From contig JAQTVL010000126.1 in assembly GCA_028706835.1 (NCBI GenBank), positions 1 through 9,604 of the forward strand: 9,604 nucleotides of DNA. Direction: 5' to 3'. A program made the translations under genes and the position numbers. The stretch is from Phycisphaerae bacterium. GTDB taxonomy: Bacteria; Planctomycetota; Phycisphaerae; JAJVII01. Within the stretch, counting starts at the first letter, position 1; each line of letters opens with the position of its first letter. This document shows, piece after piece, positions 1 to 6,215 of this stretch. The notes beneath the pieces were generated by a model. That model searched no databases, was not told where the DNA came from, and worked only from the letters and a program-made list of their open reading frames with translations.

Positions 1-51
1 CGTTTGGCCATGGCCATGCGCCCTATGATGCGCAGGCGAGGGGGAGGGCGC

Positions 52-87
52 AAGTATTTTATATATAATACTTTACGAAGAAGTATT
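52..87. promoter_or_regulatory. AT-rich island with overlapping inverted repeats and -10-like boxes
   Basis: AAGTATT occurs at 52-58 and 81-87, and its reverse complement AATACTT at 67-73. The middle copy can therefore pair with either neighbour, giving two mutually exclusive hairpins. The island is almost pure A/T inside GC-rich DNA and contains a perfect TATAAT on the plus strand (64-69) and TATA-like boxes on the minus strand. No good -35 box is visible on either strand. It could be a promoter for a leftward gene starting near position 17, a regulator-binding site or a DNA-unwinding element; the sequence does not decide. Confidence 0.35.
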
Positions 88-164
88 CCATCTTCCGTCC
101 AGCAAACCGCGTGCCGAACAGGATTGGAGATGTCCCCGTCTTGCGTCCGTGCTCCCGCAGATCG

Positions 165-183
165 CCGGCAGGTAAGCTGCCGG
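165..183. other. Hairpin in the upstream non-coding region
   Basis: CCGGCAG (165-171) and CTGCCGG (177-183) form a perfect 7-bp stem with a 5-nt loop. No T tract follows on either strand, so it is not an obvious intrinsic terminator. Its role is unknown. Confidence 0.4.
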
Positions 184-335
184 TGCCACCCGGGCGCGGG
201 GATTCGCGGCAGGAACTGGCCGTCTGGGCAAACCATAGTGAGGGCATCGTGTCCCCGAATTAAACGGGGGGGCCGGCCGGCATGTGACGGGCCGGGCGGG
301 GGTTGCCGAAAAAATTCATAGTTAGTGAGTGCTAT

Positions 336-351
336 TGTTCCACGTGGAACA
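336..351. promoter_or_regulatory. parS-like centromere site 1
   Basis: TGTTCCACGTGGAACA is a perfect 16-bp palindrome. It matches the ParB-binding parS family, known in forms such as TGTTTCACGTGAAACA in Bacillus and Caulobacter and TGTTCCACGTGGAAC-type sites in Pseudomonas. ParB loads here as a CTP-dependent clamp and, with ParA and SMC, organises and segregates the replication-origin region. A second identical site lies 75 bp downstream, and both are followed by ATTGC-type sequence, giving a shared 20-bp block. parA/parB are not in the window. Confidence 0.85.
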
Positions 352-377
352 TTGCTCGGGGAACCCCTCTCCCTTAC

Positions 378-399
378 TCCCTCCCCCCGAGGGGAGGGA
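378..399. other. Strong hairpin between the two parS-like sites
   Basis: TCCCTCCCC (378-386) and GGGGAGGGA (391-399) form a perfect 9-bp stem with the 4-nt loop CCGA. There is no T tract, so a terminator role is doubtful. The arms also match GGGNAGGG, the E. coli FtsK-orienting (KOPS) consensus, once on each strand; in GC-rich DNA this may be chance. Confidence 0.5.
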
Positions 400-410
400 A
401 ATCGGAGTCA

Positions 411-426
411 TGTTCCACGTGGAACA
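411..426. promoter_or_regulatory. parS-like centromere site 2
   Basis: This is a second perfect copy of TGTTCCACGTGGAACA, start-to-start 75 bp from the first. The following TTGC is shared too (411-430 equals 336-355). Two exact 16-bp palindromes this close are very unlikely by chance. A half site, TGTTCCAC, lies further on at 508-515, but its other arm is not conserved. Confidence 0.85.
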
Positions 427-450
427 TTGCGGGCGGGCTGAACGGACCCC

Positions 451-490
451 CACCCCCGCCTTCGGCGGGACCTCCCCCGCTACGCGGGAG
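451..490. repeat. Two tandem short hairpins, REP-like
   Basis: CCCGCC/GGCGGG (455-460 with 464-469, loop TTC) is followed by CCCGC/GCGGG (476-480 with 484-488, loop TAC). Paired short GC-rich hairpins in a non-coding stretch look like a dispersed extragenic palindrome unit. No second copy is in the window, so its repetitive nature is inferred. Confidence 0.45.
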
Positions 491-524
491 AGGCGTGATA
501 CGAGGATTGTTCCACTCCGTCCTT

Positions 525-603
525 TTTGTGGAGTGCGGTAGCGTAGCTACCGCTTTGGTCCCCGCAACGTCGCCCCTGCCTGCCAAAGATGGCACTCCAC
601 AAA
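525..603. repeat. 79-bp nested inverted-repeat element (REP/MITE-like)
   Basis: The ends are perfect 12-bp inverted repeats: TTTGTGGAGTGC (525-536) and GCACTCCACAAA (592-603). Inside lie a perfect hairpin, GCGGTAGC/GCTACCGC (535-542 with 546-553), and a second pair, CTTTGG/CCAAAG (553-558 with 583-588). Folded, this makes a three-way or cloverleaf-like structure. It encodes nothing. The design resembles non-autonomous mobile palindromes such as REPs or MITEs, but I see no target-site duplication and no second copy here. Confidence 0.6.
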
Positions 604-751
604 CAGCGAAGAATCATTCTTGCCACCGAATCTGGCCATGCTCGCCGGAGGCGTTTCCCTCGGGGTCCTACTCGACACCCGCCGGTCTGTTCGCTACCAT
701 GCTGGGGTCCAATTTCGTGGTGCCCCAACGGTCCGAAAGGTTGCAGTTGCC

Positions 752-1207
752 ATGGCTGATTGTCCGATAAAAGTGCGGATACGGCGTAAGCCCGGCTGCG
801 CCGATCTGCCGTTGCCTGCGCCGGCGAGCGAACATGCGGCTGGGCTGGACCTTGCGGCGGCGGTGGAGTCGCCGGTGACGCTGGCGCCGGGCGAGATCAG
901 GCTGATACCGGCTGGGTTTTACATGGCGCTGCCGGTCGGGTGGGAGGCGCAGATCCGGCCCCGATCCGGGTTGGCGCTCAAGCACGGGATCACGTGCGTG
1001 AATTCGCCGGGGACGATCGATGCGGATTATCGCGGCGAGGTGGCGGTGATACTGGGCAACCTCGGGCCGGCGGCGTTCACGGTGACCCGCGGCATGAGGA
1101 TCGCCCAGATGGTCATCAAGCCGGTGCATCGCGTGGAACTGGAGGTCGTCGAGGACCTCGACGACACCGCCCGCGGACACGGCGGGTTCGGGCATACAGG
1201 GATGTGA
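752..1207 (+). CDS. dut: dUTP diphosphatase (dUTPase)
   Basis: The product hydrolyses dUTP to dUMP and pyrophosphate in the cytoplasm, which keeps uracil out of DNA and supplies dUMP for dTMP synthesis. All five motifs of the trimeric dUTPase family are present: I, AGLDL (residues 30-34); II, RPRSGLALKHG (69-79); III, GTIDADYRGEV (87-97) with catalytic Asp90 and Tyr93; IV, RGMRIAQ (113-119); V, RGHGGFGHTG (141-150), the Phe arm over the uracil ring. The protein is 151 aa, the same as E. coli Dut. I chose the ATG at 752 because it gives this normal N-terminus; AAAGG at 736-740 is a weak, slightly distant ribosome site. The frame stays open upstream to 620, but that extension has no family similarity. 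ftsK follows after a repeat array. Confidence 0.96.
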   Translation: MADCPIKVRIRRKPGCADLPLPAPASEHAAGLDLAAAVESPVTLAPGEIRLIPAGFYMALPVGWEAQIRPRSGLALKHGITCVNSPGTIDADYRGEVAVILGNLGPAAFTVTRGMRIAQMVIKPVHRVELEVVEDLDDTARGHGGFGHTGM

Positions 1208-1209
1208 AG

Positions 1210-1328
1210 AAGCTGTCAGCGGTCAGCGTTCAGCGGTCAGCAGGAAACCAAGAAGAAGAAGCGGTCAGCGTTCAGCGGTCAGCAGGAAACCAAAGAGCTG
1301 AGAGCTGAACGCTGAAAGCTGACAGCTT
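1210..1328. repeat. Folded array of TCAGC-type heptamers upstream of ftsK
   Basis: Seven NNTCAGC heptamers read forward in two blocks (1214-1241: TG, GG, GT, GG prefixes; 1263-1283: GG, GT, GG). Four reverse-complement GCTGANN units follow (1297-1324). The outer ends, AAGCTGTCAGC (1210-1220) and GCTGACAGCTT (1318-1328), are perfect 11-bp inverted repeats, and unit order largely mirrors across the array, so the whole can fold into a long imperfect hairpin. It ends 18 nt before the ftsK start, so any ftsK promoter must lie within or upstream of it. A related array lies at 8437-8501. Confidence 0.8.
1219..1293 (+). repeat. 33-bp tandem direct repeat inside the heptamer array
   Basis: Positions 1219-1251 and 1261-1293 are identical over 33 bp, separated by 9 nt of purine-rich GAAGAAGAA. 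The unit is three heptamers plus an AGGAAACCAA tail. The 42-bp period is six heptamer lengths, which suggests a recent duplication in step with the heptad. Confidence 0.85.
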
Positions 1329-1346
1329 TCCCAACGGAAGTGATCT

Positions 1347-3809
1347 ATGGCACGAAACGAAGAATCCTCCCATTCGCATCGCGTGCTCCGCAGCACGGTC
1401 GGGCTGGTCGGGCTGGTGGCCAGCCTGTTCCTGCTGGTGGCGCTGGTTTCGTTCAGCCCGTACGACCCGCCGAGCCCAAAGGCGGGGGTGTGGTCCCGGC
1501 CGCCGCACAACTGGTGCGGGCCGGCGGGTGCGTTCCTGGCGTATCACCTGTTCTACTACGTCGGCAGCGGGGGCTATACGCTGCTGCTGTTCACGGTGGG
1601 CGGGTTCGGCTGGTTCATGGTGGCGCAGCGGGTGCCGGATGCGTATCTGCGGGTGATCGGGGTGGCGCTGCTGGTGGTGTCGACGGCGTGCGCGGCGGCG
1701 CTGGTGAGCCCGGCGGACGCGACCTCGCTGCCGGAAGGCAACGGCGGAGTGGTGGGGGTGGCGGTGACCGATTTCCTGGCGCGATACTTCAATACCTTCG
1801 GCACGGTGCTGGCGCTGATCGGGTCAGCGGGCGTGGGGCTGGTGTTGGCGGCGGACGCGATCGTCGTCGCGTTGCCGCGGTGGCTGGCCAGCGCGTTCCG
1901 CCACAGCAGGCCCGCGATGGCGATGGCGGCGAACGCGACCGGCCGGCTGGTCGCGAGCATCCCGGCGGCGATGCAGAGCCAGGCGGCGACGGCTGCGCCG
2001 CCGGTGGTGAGCCGGCCCAAGCCGACGCGGCCCGAGCCGCCGCAGGTGGCGGACGCGGTGATCGCCCCGACCGACGACCTGCCCGGCCCGCCGCTGGACC
2101 ACGAGCCGCTGGACCTCGACGACGTCGAGCCGGAGGAGGTCGAGGCGGACGAGCCGGTCGTCGAGGACGACGAGTTGCCGATGGTCGAGTCGCCGGCGAG
2201 GCCCGTGCCGTCGAAGGTTCACGAACTGGTGATCCGATCGGCCAAGCCGCAGGCGAAGCCGGCGACCGATCCGCCGCCGAAGATGGTCGGCGACTACACT
2301 CTGCCGCCGCTGGGGCTGCTGAAAGACCCGGCGGGGAACTACGCGGCGGAGCAGGAGGAGATCGTCCGCGGCAAGGCGATCGAGCTGGAGCACACGCTGG
2401 CGGAGTTCGGCGTGTCGGCGCAGGTGGTGCAGATCGACACCGGGCCGGTGATCACCATGTTCGAGCTGGACCTTGCGGCGGGGACGAAGGTCAGCCAGAT
2501 CGTCAACCTCCAGAACGACATCGCGCGTTCGCTGGCGGCGCAGACGGTGCGAATCGTGGCGCCGATCCCGGGGAAGCGCACGGTGGGCATCGAGGTGCCG
2601 AACGTCAACAAGGAGCAGGTCCGCATCAAGGACCTGATCGAAACCAGCGGCAGCAAGCCGAACATGTTCCTGCCGATGTACCTGGGCAAGGACGCCAGCG
2701 GCGACGTGCTGGTCGAGGACCTGGCGCGCATGCCACACATGCTAATCGCCGGGACCACCGGCTCGGGCAAGAGCGTGTGCATCAACACGATCGTGATGAG
2801 CATGCTGCTGACCCAGAGGCCCGACCACGTCAAGATGATCCTGGTCGACCCGAAGGCGGTGGAGATGGTCGCCTTCAAGGACCTGCCGCACCTGCTCTGC
2901 CCGATCGTGACTGACATGCACAAGGCGGCGGCCATCCTGGAATGGGCGGTCACCAAAATGGAGGAGCGGTACGAACTGCTGGCTGAGGCCGGCGTTCGCA
3001 ATATCTCGTCGTTCAACCGGCTGACGCCGGAGGACGTCTACAAGCGGTTCGGGGCCGAGAGCGAGGAAGACAAGGCCCGCGTGCCGACGCACATGCCGTA
3101 CATGGTGATTATCATCGACGAGCTGGCGGACCTGATGATGACGGCGGCCAAGGAGGTCGAGCACTTCATCATCCGGCTGGCGCAGAAGAGCCGTGCGATC
3201 GGCATTCACCTGGTGGTGGCGACGCAGAGCCCGCGGGTGAACGTGGTGACGGGGCTGATCAAGGCGAACATGCCCTGCCGCTGCTCGTTCCGCGTATCGA
3301 GCAAGCAGGAAAGCCGGATCGTGCTGGACCAGAACGGCTCGGAGACGCTGCTCGGCGAAGGCGACATGCTGTTCCTCAAGCCCGGCACCGCCAAGCTGGT
3401 GCGGGCCCAGGGCACGCTGGTGGACGACGAGGAGATCGCCGCGATCATCGGCCGACTCAAGGAAGTCGCCAAGCCGCAGTTCAGCCAGGAGCTGATCCAG
3501 CTCAAGGCGAAGGCGCCGGAAGGGGCGGGCGGCGGCGAGGGCGAGGGCGGCGGCACGGGCGAGCGCGACGAGTTGTTCGACCAGGCCACCGAGATCGTGC
3601 TCCAGAACCAGCGCGGCAGCGTGTCGCTGCTCCAGCGCAAGCTGGGCATCGGCTATGGCCGGGCGGCCCGGCTGATCGACCAGATGGCGGAGGCGGGCCT
3701 GGTCGGCGAGTACAACGGGTCGAACGCCCGCGACGTGCAGATGACGCTGGAGGACTGGCTGGCCCTGAAGCGCCAGGTTTCCCGCGAGCAGAATGAGGGG
3801 ATGGAGTAG
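1347..3809 (+). CDS. ftsK: DNA translocase FtsK (FtsK/SpoIIIE family)
   Basis: This membrane-anchored motor pumps DNA at the division septum so that chromosome termini are cleared and dimers can be resolved. The N-terminus has about four hydrophobic segments (roughly residues 17-36, 58-92, 100-120, 150-176). A Pro-rich, acidic linker follows to about residue 300, then the alpha/beta region and the RecA-like motor. Walker A is GTTGSGKS (469-476), Walker B is VIIIDE (587-592), and ILVDPKAVEM is also typical. A Gly-rich linker (about 727-741) leads to the winged-helix gamma domain (about 744-805), which reads the polarity sequences (KOPS). At 820 aa it is close to SpoIIIE and shorter than E. coli FtsK because of a shorter linker. 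GGAAGTGA at 1336-1343 gives a good ribosome site for the ATG at 1347. The gene converges on the operon to its right and shares a terminator with it. Confidence 0.97.
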   Translation: MARNEESSHSHRVLRSTVGLVGLVASLFLLVALVSFSPYDPPSPKAGVWSRPPHNWCGPAGAFLAYHLFYYVGSGGYTLLLFTVGGFGWFMVAQRVPDAYLRVIGVALLVVSTACAAALVSPADATSLPEGNGGVVGVAVTDFLARYFNTFGTVLALIGSAGVGLVLAADAIVVALPRWLASAFRHSRPAMAMAANATGRLVASIPAAMQSQAATAAPPVVSRPKPTRPEPPQVADAVIAPTDDLPGPPLDHEPLDLDDVEPEEVEADEPVVEDDELPMVESPARPVPSKVHELVIRSAKPQAKPATDPPPKMVGDYTLPPLGLLKDPAGNYAAEQEEIVRGKAIELEHTLAEFGVSAQVVQIDTGPVITMFELDLAAGTKVSQIVNLQNDIARSLAAQTVRIVAPIPGKRTVGIEVPNVNKEQVRIKDLIETSGSKPNMFLPMYLGKDASGDVLVEDLARMPHMLIAGTTGSGKSVCINTIVMSMLLTQRPDHVKMILVDPKAVEMVAFKDLPHLLCPIVTDMHKAAAILEWAVTKMEERYELLAEAGVRNISSFNRLTPEDVYKRFGAESEEDKARVPTHMPYMVIIIDELADLMMTAAKEVEHFIIRLAQKSRAIGIHLVVATQSPRVNVVTGLIKANMPCRCSFRVSSKQESRIVLDQNGSETLLGEGDMLFLKPGTAKLVRAQGTLVDDEEIAAIIGRLKEVAKPQFSQELIQLKAKAPEGAGGGEGEGGGTGERDELFDQATEIVLQNQRGSVSLLQRKLGIGYGRAARLIDQMAEAGLVGEYNGSNARDVQMTLEDWLALKRQVSREQNEGME

Positions 3810-3843
3810 AGGCGGTTGAGGCGTCGCGAAATCCGGAAAGAAG

Positions 3844-3879
3844 AAGCCCAGGGACGGCAGTCCCTGGGCTTTGTTATTT
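3844..3879. terminator. Intrinsic terminator shared by ftsK and the convergent operon
   Basis: AAGCCCAGGGAC (3844-3855) and GTCCCTGGGCTT (3860-3871) form a perfect 12-bp stem with a GGCA loop. TTTGTTATTT follows, reading on the plus strand after ftsK. On the minus strand the stem is followed by CTTCTTTCC, so it can also end the leftward operon that stops at 3893. It lies in the 83-bp gap between the two stop codons. Confidence 0.92.
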
Positions 3880-3892
3880 CGGGGGGCGCCGC

Positions 3893-5062
3893 CTAGTTCA
3901 GCATCGGCGCGGGCATGGGGACTAGTTTGCCGCGGATGGGGGCGTTCCGAACGGGGGCGTTGTCCGCCGGCTGGGTGGTCAGCTTCATTTCCTTCACGTT
4001 GGTCGGCGGCTTGGCGGCCTCGTCGTCGGGGGGCGGGGCGCCGAGGCGGACCGGGTTGCCGGCTTCGAGCAGCGACTCGAGTCGCTCCCGGGTCTCCTCG
4101 GCGGAGGCGGTCTTGGAGGCCTCCTGCACCGCGGCCCGCGACAGCGGCCAGAGCGACGTGATCAACTCATGGGCCTGCTGGCGCCGGGCATATTGCGGCG
4201 AGTTCAGTTCCGGGATCAGCCTGGCTCGCAGGTGCTGCGTGAACGCCTTCTCGTCGGCGAACGGCGTCTTCTTCCACATGGCCGCCAGGTCGTTCTCCTG
4301 CCCCAGCGGCGCCAGGCCGCGGTAGGTGATCTTCGCGATGTGCAACTGCGAGAACATTCCCGTCAAGCCGATGCGGGTCTTCTCGTTCAGCGTTGACGGG
4401 CTGCCCAGCTCAATCGACGTCGCGAACTTGTCGCGCTTGCAGACGGCCTGGTTGCCGGCGAGCTGGAGCGTCACCTGCACCAGTTTGCCCGGCGCCACGG
4501 CCTGGTTGTCGCCGAAGTTCTGCTTGACGTTGTCAGTCAGCATGCGGAACGACTGCATCATGCCGTTGCCGCCCGACGCGAACACGTAGTTGTAGTCGTA
4601 TTGCCCGATGCCCTGGACATCATGGCTGAACCAGAGCGACGCGTACAGGTTGGAGAAGACGCGGGCGTTTGCGGCGGCGCCGATCTTCCGCATCATCGGG
4701 TCGGCCTGCAACCACACGACTACCTGGATCGCCTGGGCGTCTTTGATCGCCTCGGGCATCGCGCGATAAACGACCGCCTGCGACTGGACTGTCGGCTCGA
4801 CGATCATCTTGCCATCGGCGAACCGGATCTTGCCGTTGACGCACTGCCAGGGGTTCTTGTCGGGGGCTTTGTCGAAGGTTTCGATGATGGCGGGGCCCCA
4901 CTTCCGCCGTAGCGACTCCGCGGCGATGGAGCTGACCGCCTTCAACTCGCGCGACATGAGGTCCGGCGCCGAGGCCGGCGGATTCGCACGGGCGACTGAC
5001 GCCCAGGCGATCGCGGTCGCCGCGGCCAGGACGAAGGCAATGGTTTGAGCGAGCTTGTTCAA
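3893..5062 (-). CDS. Secreted jelly-roll/HEAT-like paralog 3 (unknown function)
   Basis: I do not recognise a named family. The 389-aa product starts with a clear signal peptide (N-K-L, hydrophobic run to about residue 22, probable cleavage after ARA at 26). A beta-rich region at about 55-250 opens with WGPAIIETFDKAP (55-67) and closes with AKITYRGL (243-250), in the style of a concanavalin/LamG-like jelly roll. A helical segment follows (about 268-335: FADEKAFTQHL, then LNSPQYARRQQA to ERLESLL) that resembles the HEAT-like unit at the end of many planctomycete proteins. The tail is Pro/Met-rich (VPMPAPMLN). It is clearly paralogous to the two genes upstream and closest to paralog 2. The start is TTG at 5062, 4 nt after the previous stop; no in-frame ATG or good ribosome site precedes it, so translational coupling is likely. 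It may bind carbohydrate or be a structural envelope protein; this is a guess. Confidence 0.85.
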   Translation of the reverse strand: MNKLAQTIAFVLAAATAIAWASVARANPPASAPDLMSRELKAVSSIAAESLRRKWGPAIIETFDKAPDKNPWQCVNGKIRFADGKMIVEPTVQSQAVVYRAMPEAIKDAQAIQVVVWLQADPMMRKIGAAANARVFSNLYASLWFSHDVQGIGQYDYNYVFASGGNGMMQSFRMLTDNVKQNFGDNQAVAPGKLVQVTLQLAGNQAVCKRDKFATSIELGSPSTLNEKTRIGLTGMFSQLHIAKITYRGLAPLGQENDLAAMWKKTPFADEKAFTQHLRARLIPELNSPQYARRQQAHELITSLWPLSRAAVQEASKTASAEETRERLESLLEAGNPVRLGAPPPDDEAAKPPTNVKEMKLTTQPADNAPVRNAPIRGKLVPMPAPMLN

Positions 5063-5066
5063 TCGG

Positions 5067-6215
5067 TCACCGCAAGGGCATTGGCATCGGCATGCCCTTC
5101 ATCCCGCCGCCGACCGGCTGGGTTGCCGGCGGTTTCGGTTTGTCGGTCTTCTCGTCCTCGGGCAGGTCGGCTGCCGCCGGGTCCTTGATCTCATCAGGCC
5201 GGGTGGTCGCCATCTGCACGGGAGGAACGTGGCTCAGGAGCGAACTGATTCGCAACTGCCCCTCGGCCGTCTTCGCCCTGCCGTCGGCGGCCTGGATCGC
5301 CGGCTTGGACAGCGGATAGATGGCCATCAGCAGTTGAGTCGCGGCGTCCCGCGGCAGGTACTTCGGATCGTCCAGCCGCTGGATCGCGGTGCGTCCCAGA
5401 AAGTCGGTCAGCGCCTTCTGGTCGGCAAACGGAGCCTTCCTCCATTCTTCACGGAAATCCTGGTTCTTTATCGCTGCCAACCCCCGGTAAGCGACCTGCA
5501 CGACGGCGAATCGGCCTCCGTAGGCCAGAAAACTGATCTGCGACTCCGCGCTCAGCTTGAACCAGATCGGCGAGTCGACCTCCTGCTTGAGCGGGGGGTT
5601 CTTGTCGCGTTCGCAGCGGATCTGGCGGGGCAGCACCTCCAACACCACGTGTACGGTCTTCCCCGGCTTGATGTTGTCGATCTGGATGGCCTGATACAGA
5701 TTCAGTTCGCCCGCCTGAATCTGGTGTACGTTGCCGTTGATCGAGGTGGCGAACTGATAGTGAAACTGGTAGGGATTCTGGCCGGTGCCAAGCAGGAGCG
5801 CGTTCTGGTAGTTCGCCGCCGGTTGGTTCTGGCCGGGGAACTTCATGGGCAGCGGTTGGACCCAGGCGTCGATGCGGATGCCCTCGGATCCCTTGAGTTC
5901 CTCGGGGATGGCGCGGGACACCATTGCCTGGCCCAGGTTCGCCTGGCCTTTGACCAGGAGTTTACCGTCTTTGTATTCCAGCGTCCCGCCCTGGGTGATC
6001 TTCCAAGTCTCCTTTGCGGGCGCCTTCTCGAAGGTCTCGACGACGGCGGGGCCCCACTCGCGCTTGTTCATCTCGCGCGCGATGGCGGTCAGCGCCTTCA
6101 CGTCGTCCGGCGGGAGCAGTTCCGGCAGGGTCGTCGGGGCCGCCGACGCGATCGGGCCGGGCGCCATGCTCATCGCCGCCAGGCACAGCACGCATTGCAT
6201 CAGCCGAGCATTCAT
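5067..6215 (-). CDS. Secreted jelly-roll/HEAT-like paralog 2 (unknown function)
   Basis: This 382-aa exported protein is the middle of three tandem paralogs. It has a signal peptide (residues 1 to about 26, hydrophobic, ending IASAA). The beta-rich region opens with WGPAVVETFEKAP (54-66) and includes DGKLLVKG (83-90), IRIDAWVQ (113-120) and IRCERDKNPPL (199-209), ending VQVAYRGLA (239-247). The helical segment includes KAPFADQKALTDFL (260-273) and LDDPKYLPRDAATQLL (281-296). The tail has PPATQP and ends MKGMPMPMPLR. The ATG at 6215 overlaps the previous gene's stop (ATGA, 6212-6215), and GGAGG at 6224-6220 is a good ribosome site. The frame stays open far upstream, but that extension is out of frame within paralog 1 and antisense to the glycosyltransferase, so it is rejected. 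No catalytic motif is recognised. Confidence 0.88.
   Translation of the reverse strand: MNARLMQCVLCLAAMSMAPGPIASAAPTTLPELLPPDDVKALTAIAREMNKREWGPAVVETFEKAPAKETWKITQGGTLEYKDGKLLVKGQANLGQAMVSRAIPEELKGSEGIRIDAWVQPLPMKFPGQNQPAANYQNALLLGTGQNPYQFHYQFATSINGNVHQIQAGELNLYQAIQIDNIKPGKTVHVVLEVLPRQIRCERDKNPPLKQEVDSPIWFKLSAESQISFLAYGGRFAVVQVAYRGLAAIKNQDFREEWRKAPFADQKALTDFLGRTAIQRLDDPKYLPRDAATQLLMAIYPLSKPAIQAADGRAKTAEGQLRISSLLSHVPPVQMATTRPDEIKDPAAADLPEDEKTDKPKPPATQPVGGGMKGMPMPMPLR

Larger units (their letters stand above)
1..751. other. Non-coding, palindrome-rich region upstream of dut
   Basis: I see no convincing protein gene here: the open frames are short, lack family motifs and overlap one another on both strands. 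The stretch instead holds an AT-rich island (52-87), a 7-bp-stem hairpin (165-171 with 177-183), a weaker CCCCG/CGGGG hairpin (253-257 with 265-269), two perfect parS-like palindromes (336-351, 411-426), a 9-bp-stem hairpin (378-399), two tandem hairpins (455-469, 476-488) and a nested inverted-repeat element (525-603). The density of palindromes is far above the rest of the window and fits a chromosome-maintenance or intergenic-repeat region. I saw no tRNA, rRNA or DnaA-box cluster. Confidence 0.7.

Noticed and set aside
1..751. Replication origin (oriC) proper
   Set aside because: I saw no cluster of TTATCCACA-like DnaA boxes; parS-like sites and an AT-rich island alone do not define oriC.
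620..751. Longer N-terminus for dut from an upstream TTG
   Set aside because: The added residues are not part of the family, and the ATG at 752 gives the usual 151-aa length.
303..770. Open frames of 155, 82, 73 and 70 codons in the region before dut
   Set aside because: They overlap one another on both strands and run through palindromes and parS-like sites; no recognisable protein features.
1210..1328. Repeat array as a possible CRISPR
   Set aside because: Units are 7 bp with no unique spacers, and the array reverses orientation; it is a heptamer array.
1824..2738. A minus-strand open frame of 304 codons inside ftsK
   Set aside because: His/Arg/Asp-rich antisense shadow caused by high GC at third codon positions.
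1340..2914. A plus-strand open frame of 524 codons overlapping ftsK in another frame
   Set aside because: Gly/Ala/Arg low-complexity shadow of ftsK with no motifs; ftsK itself has all family motifs.
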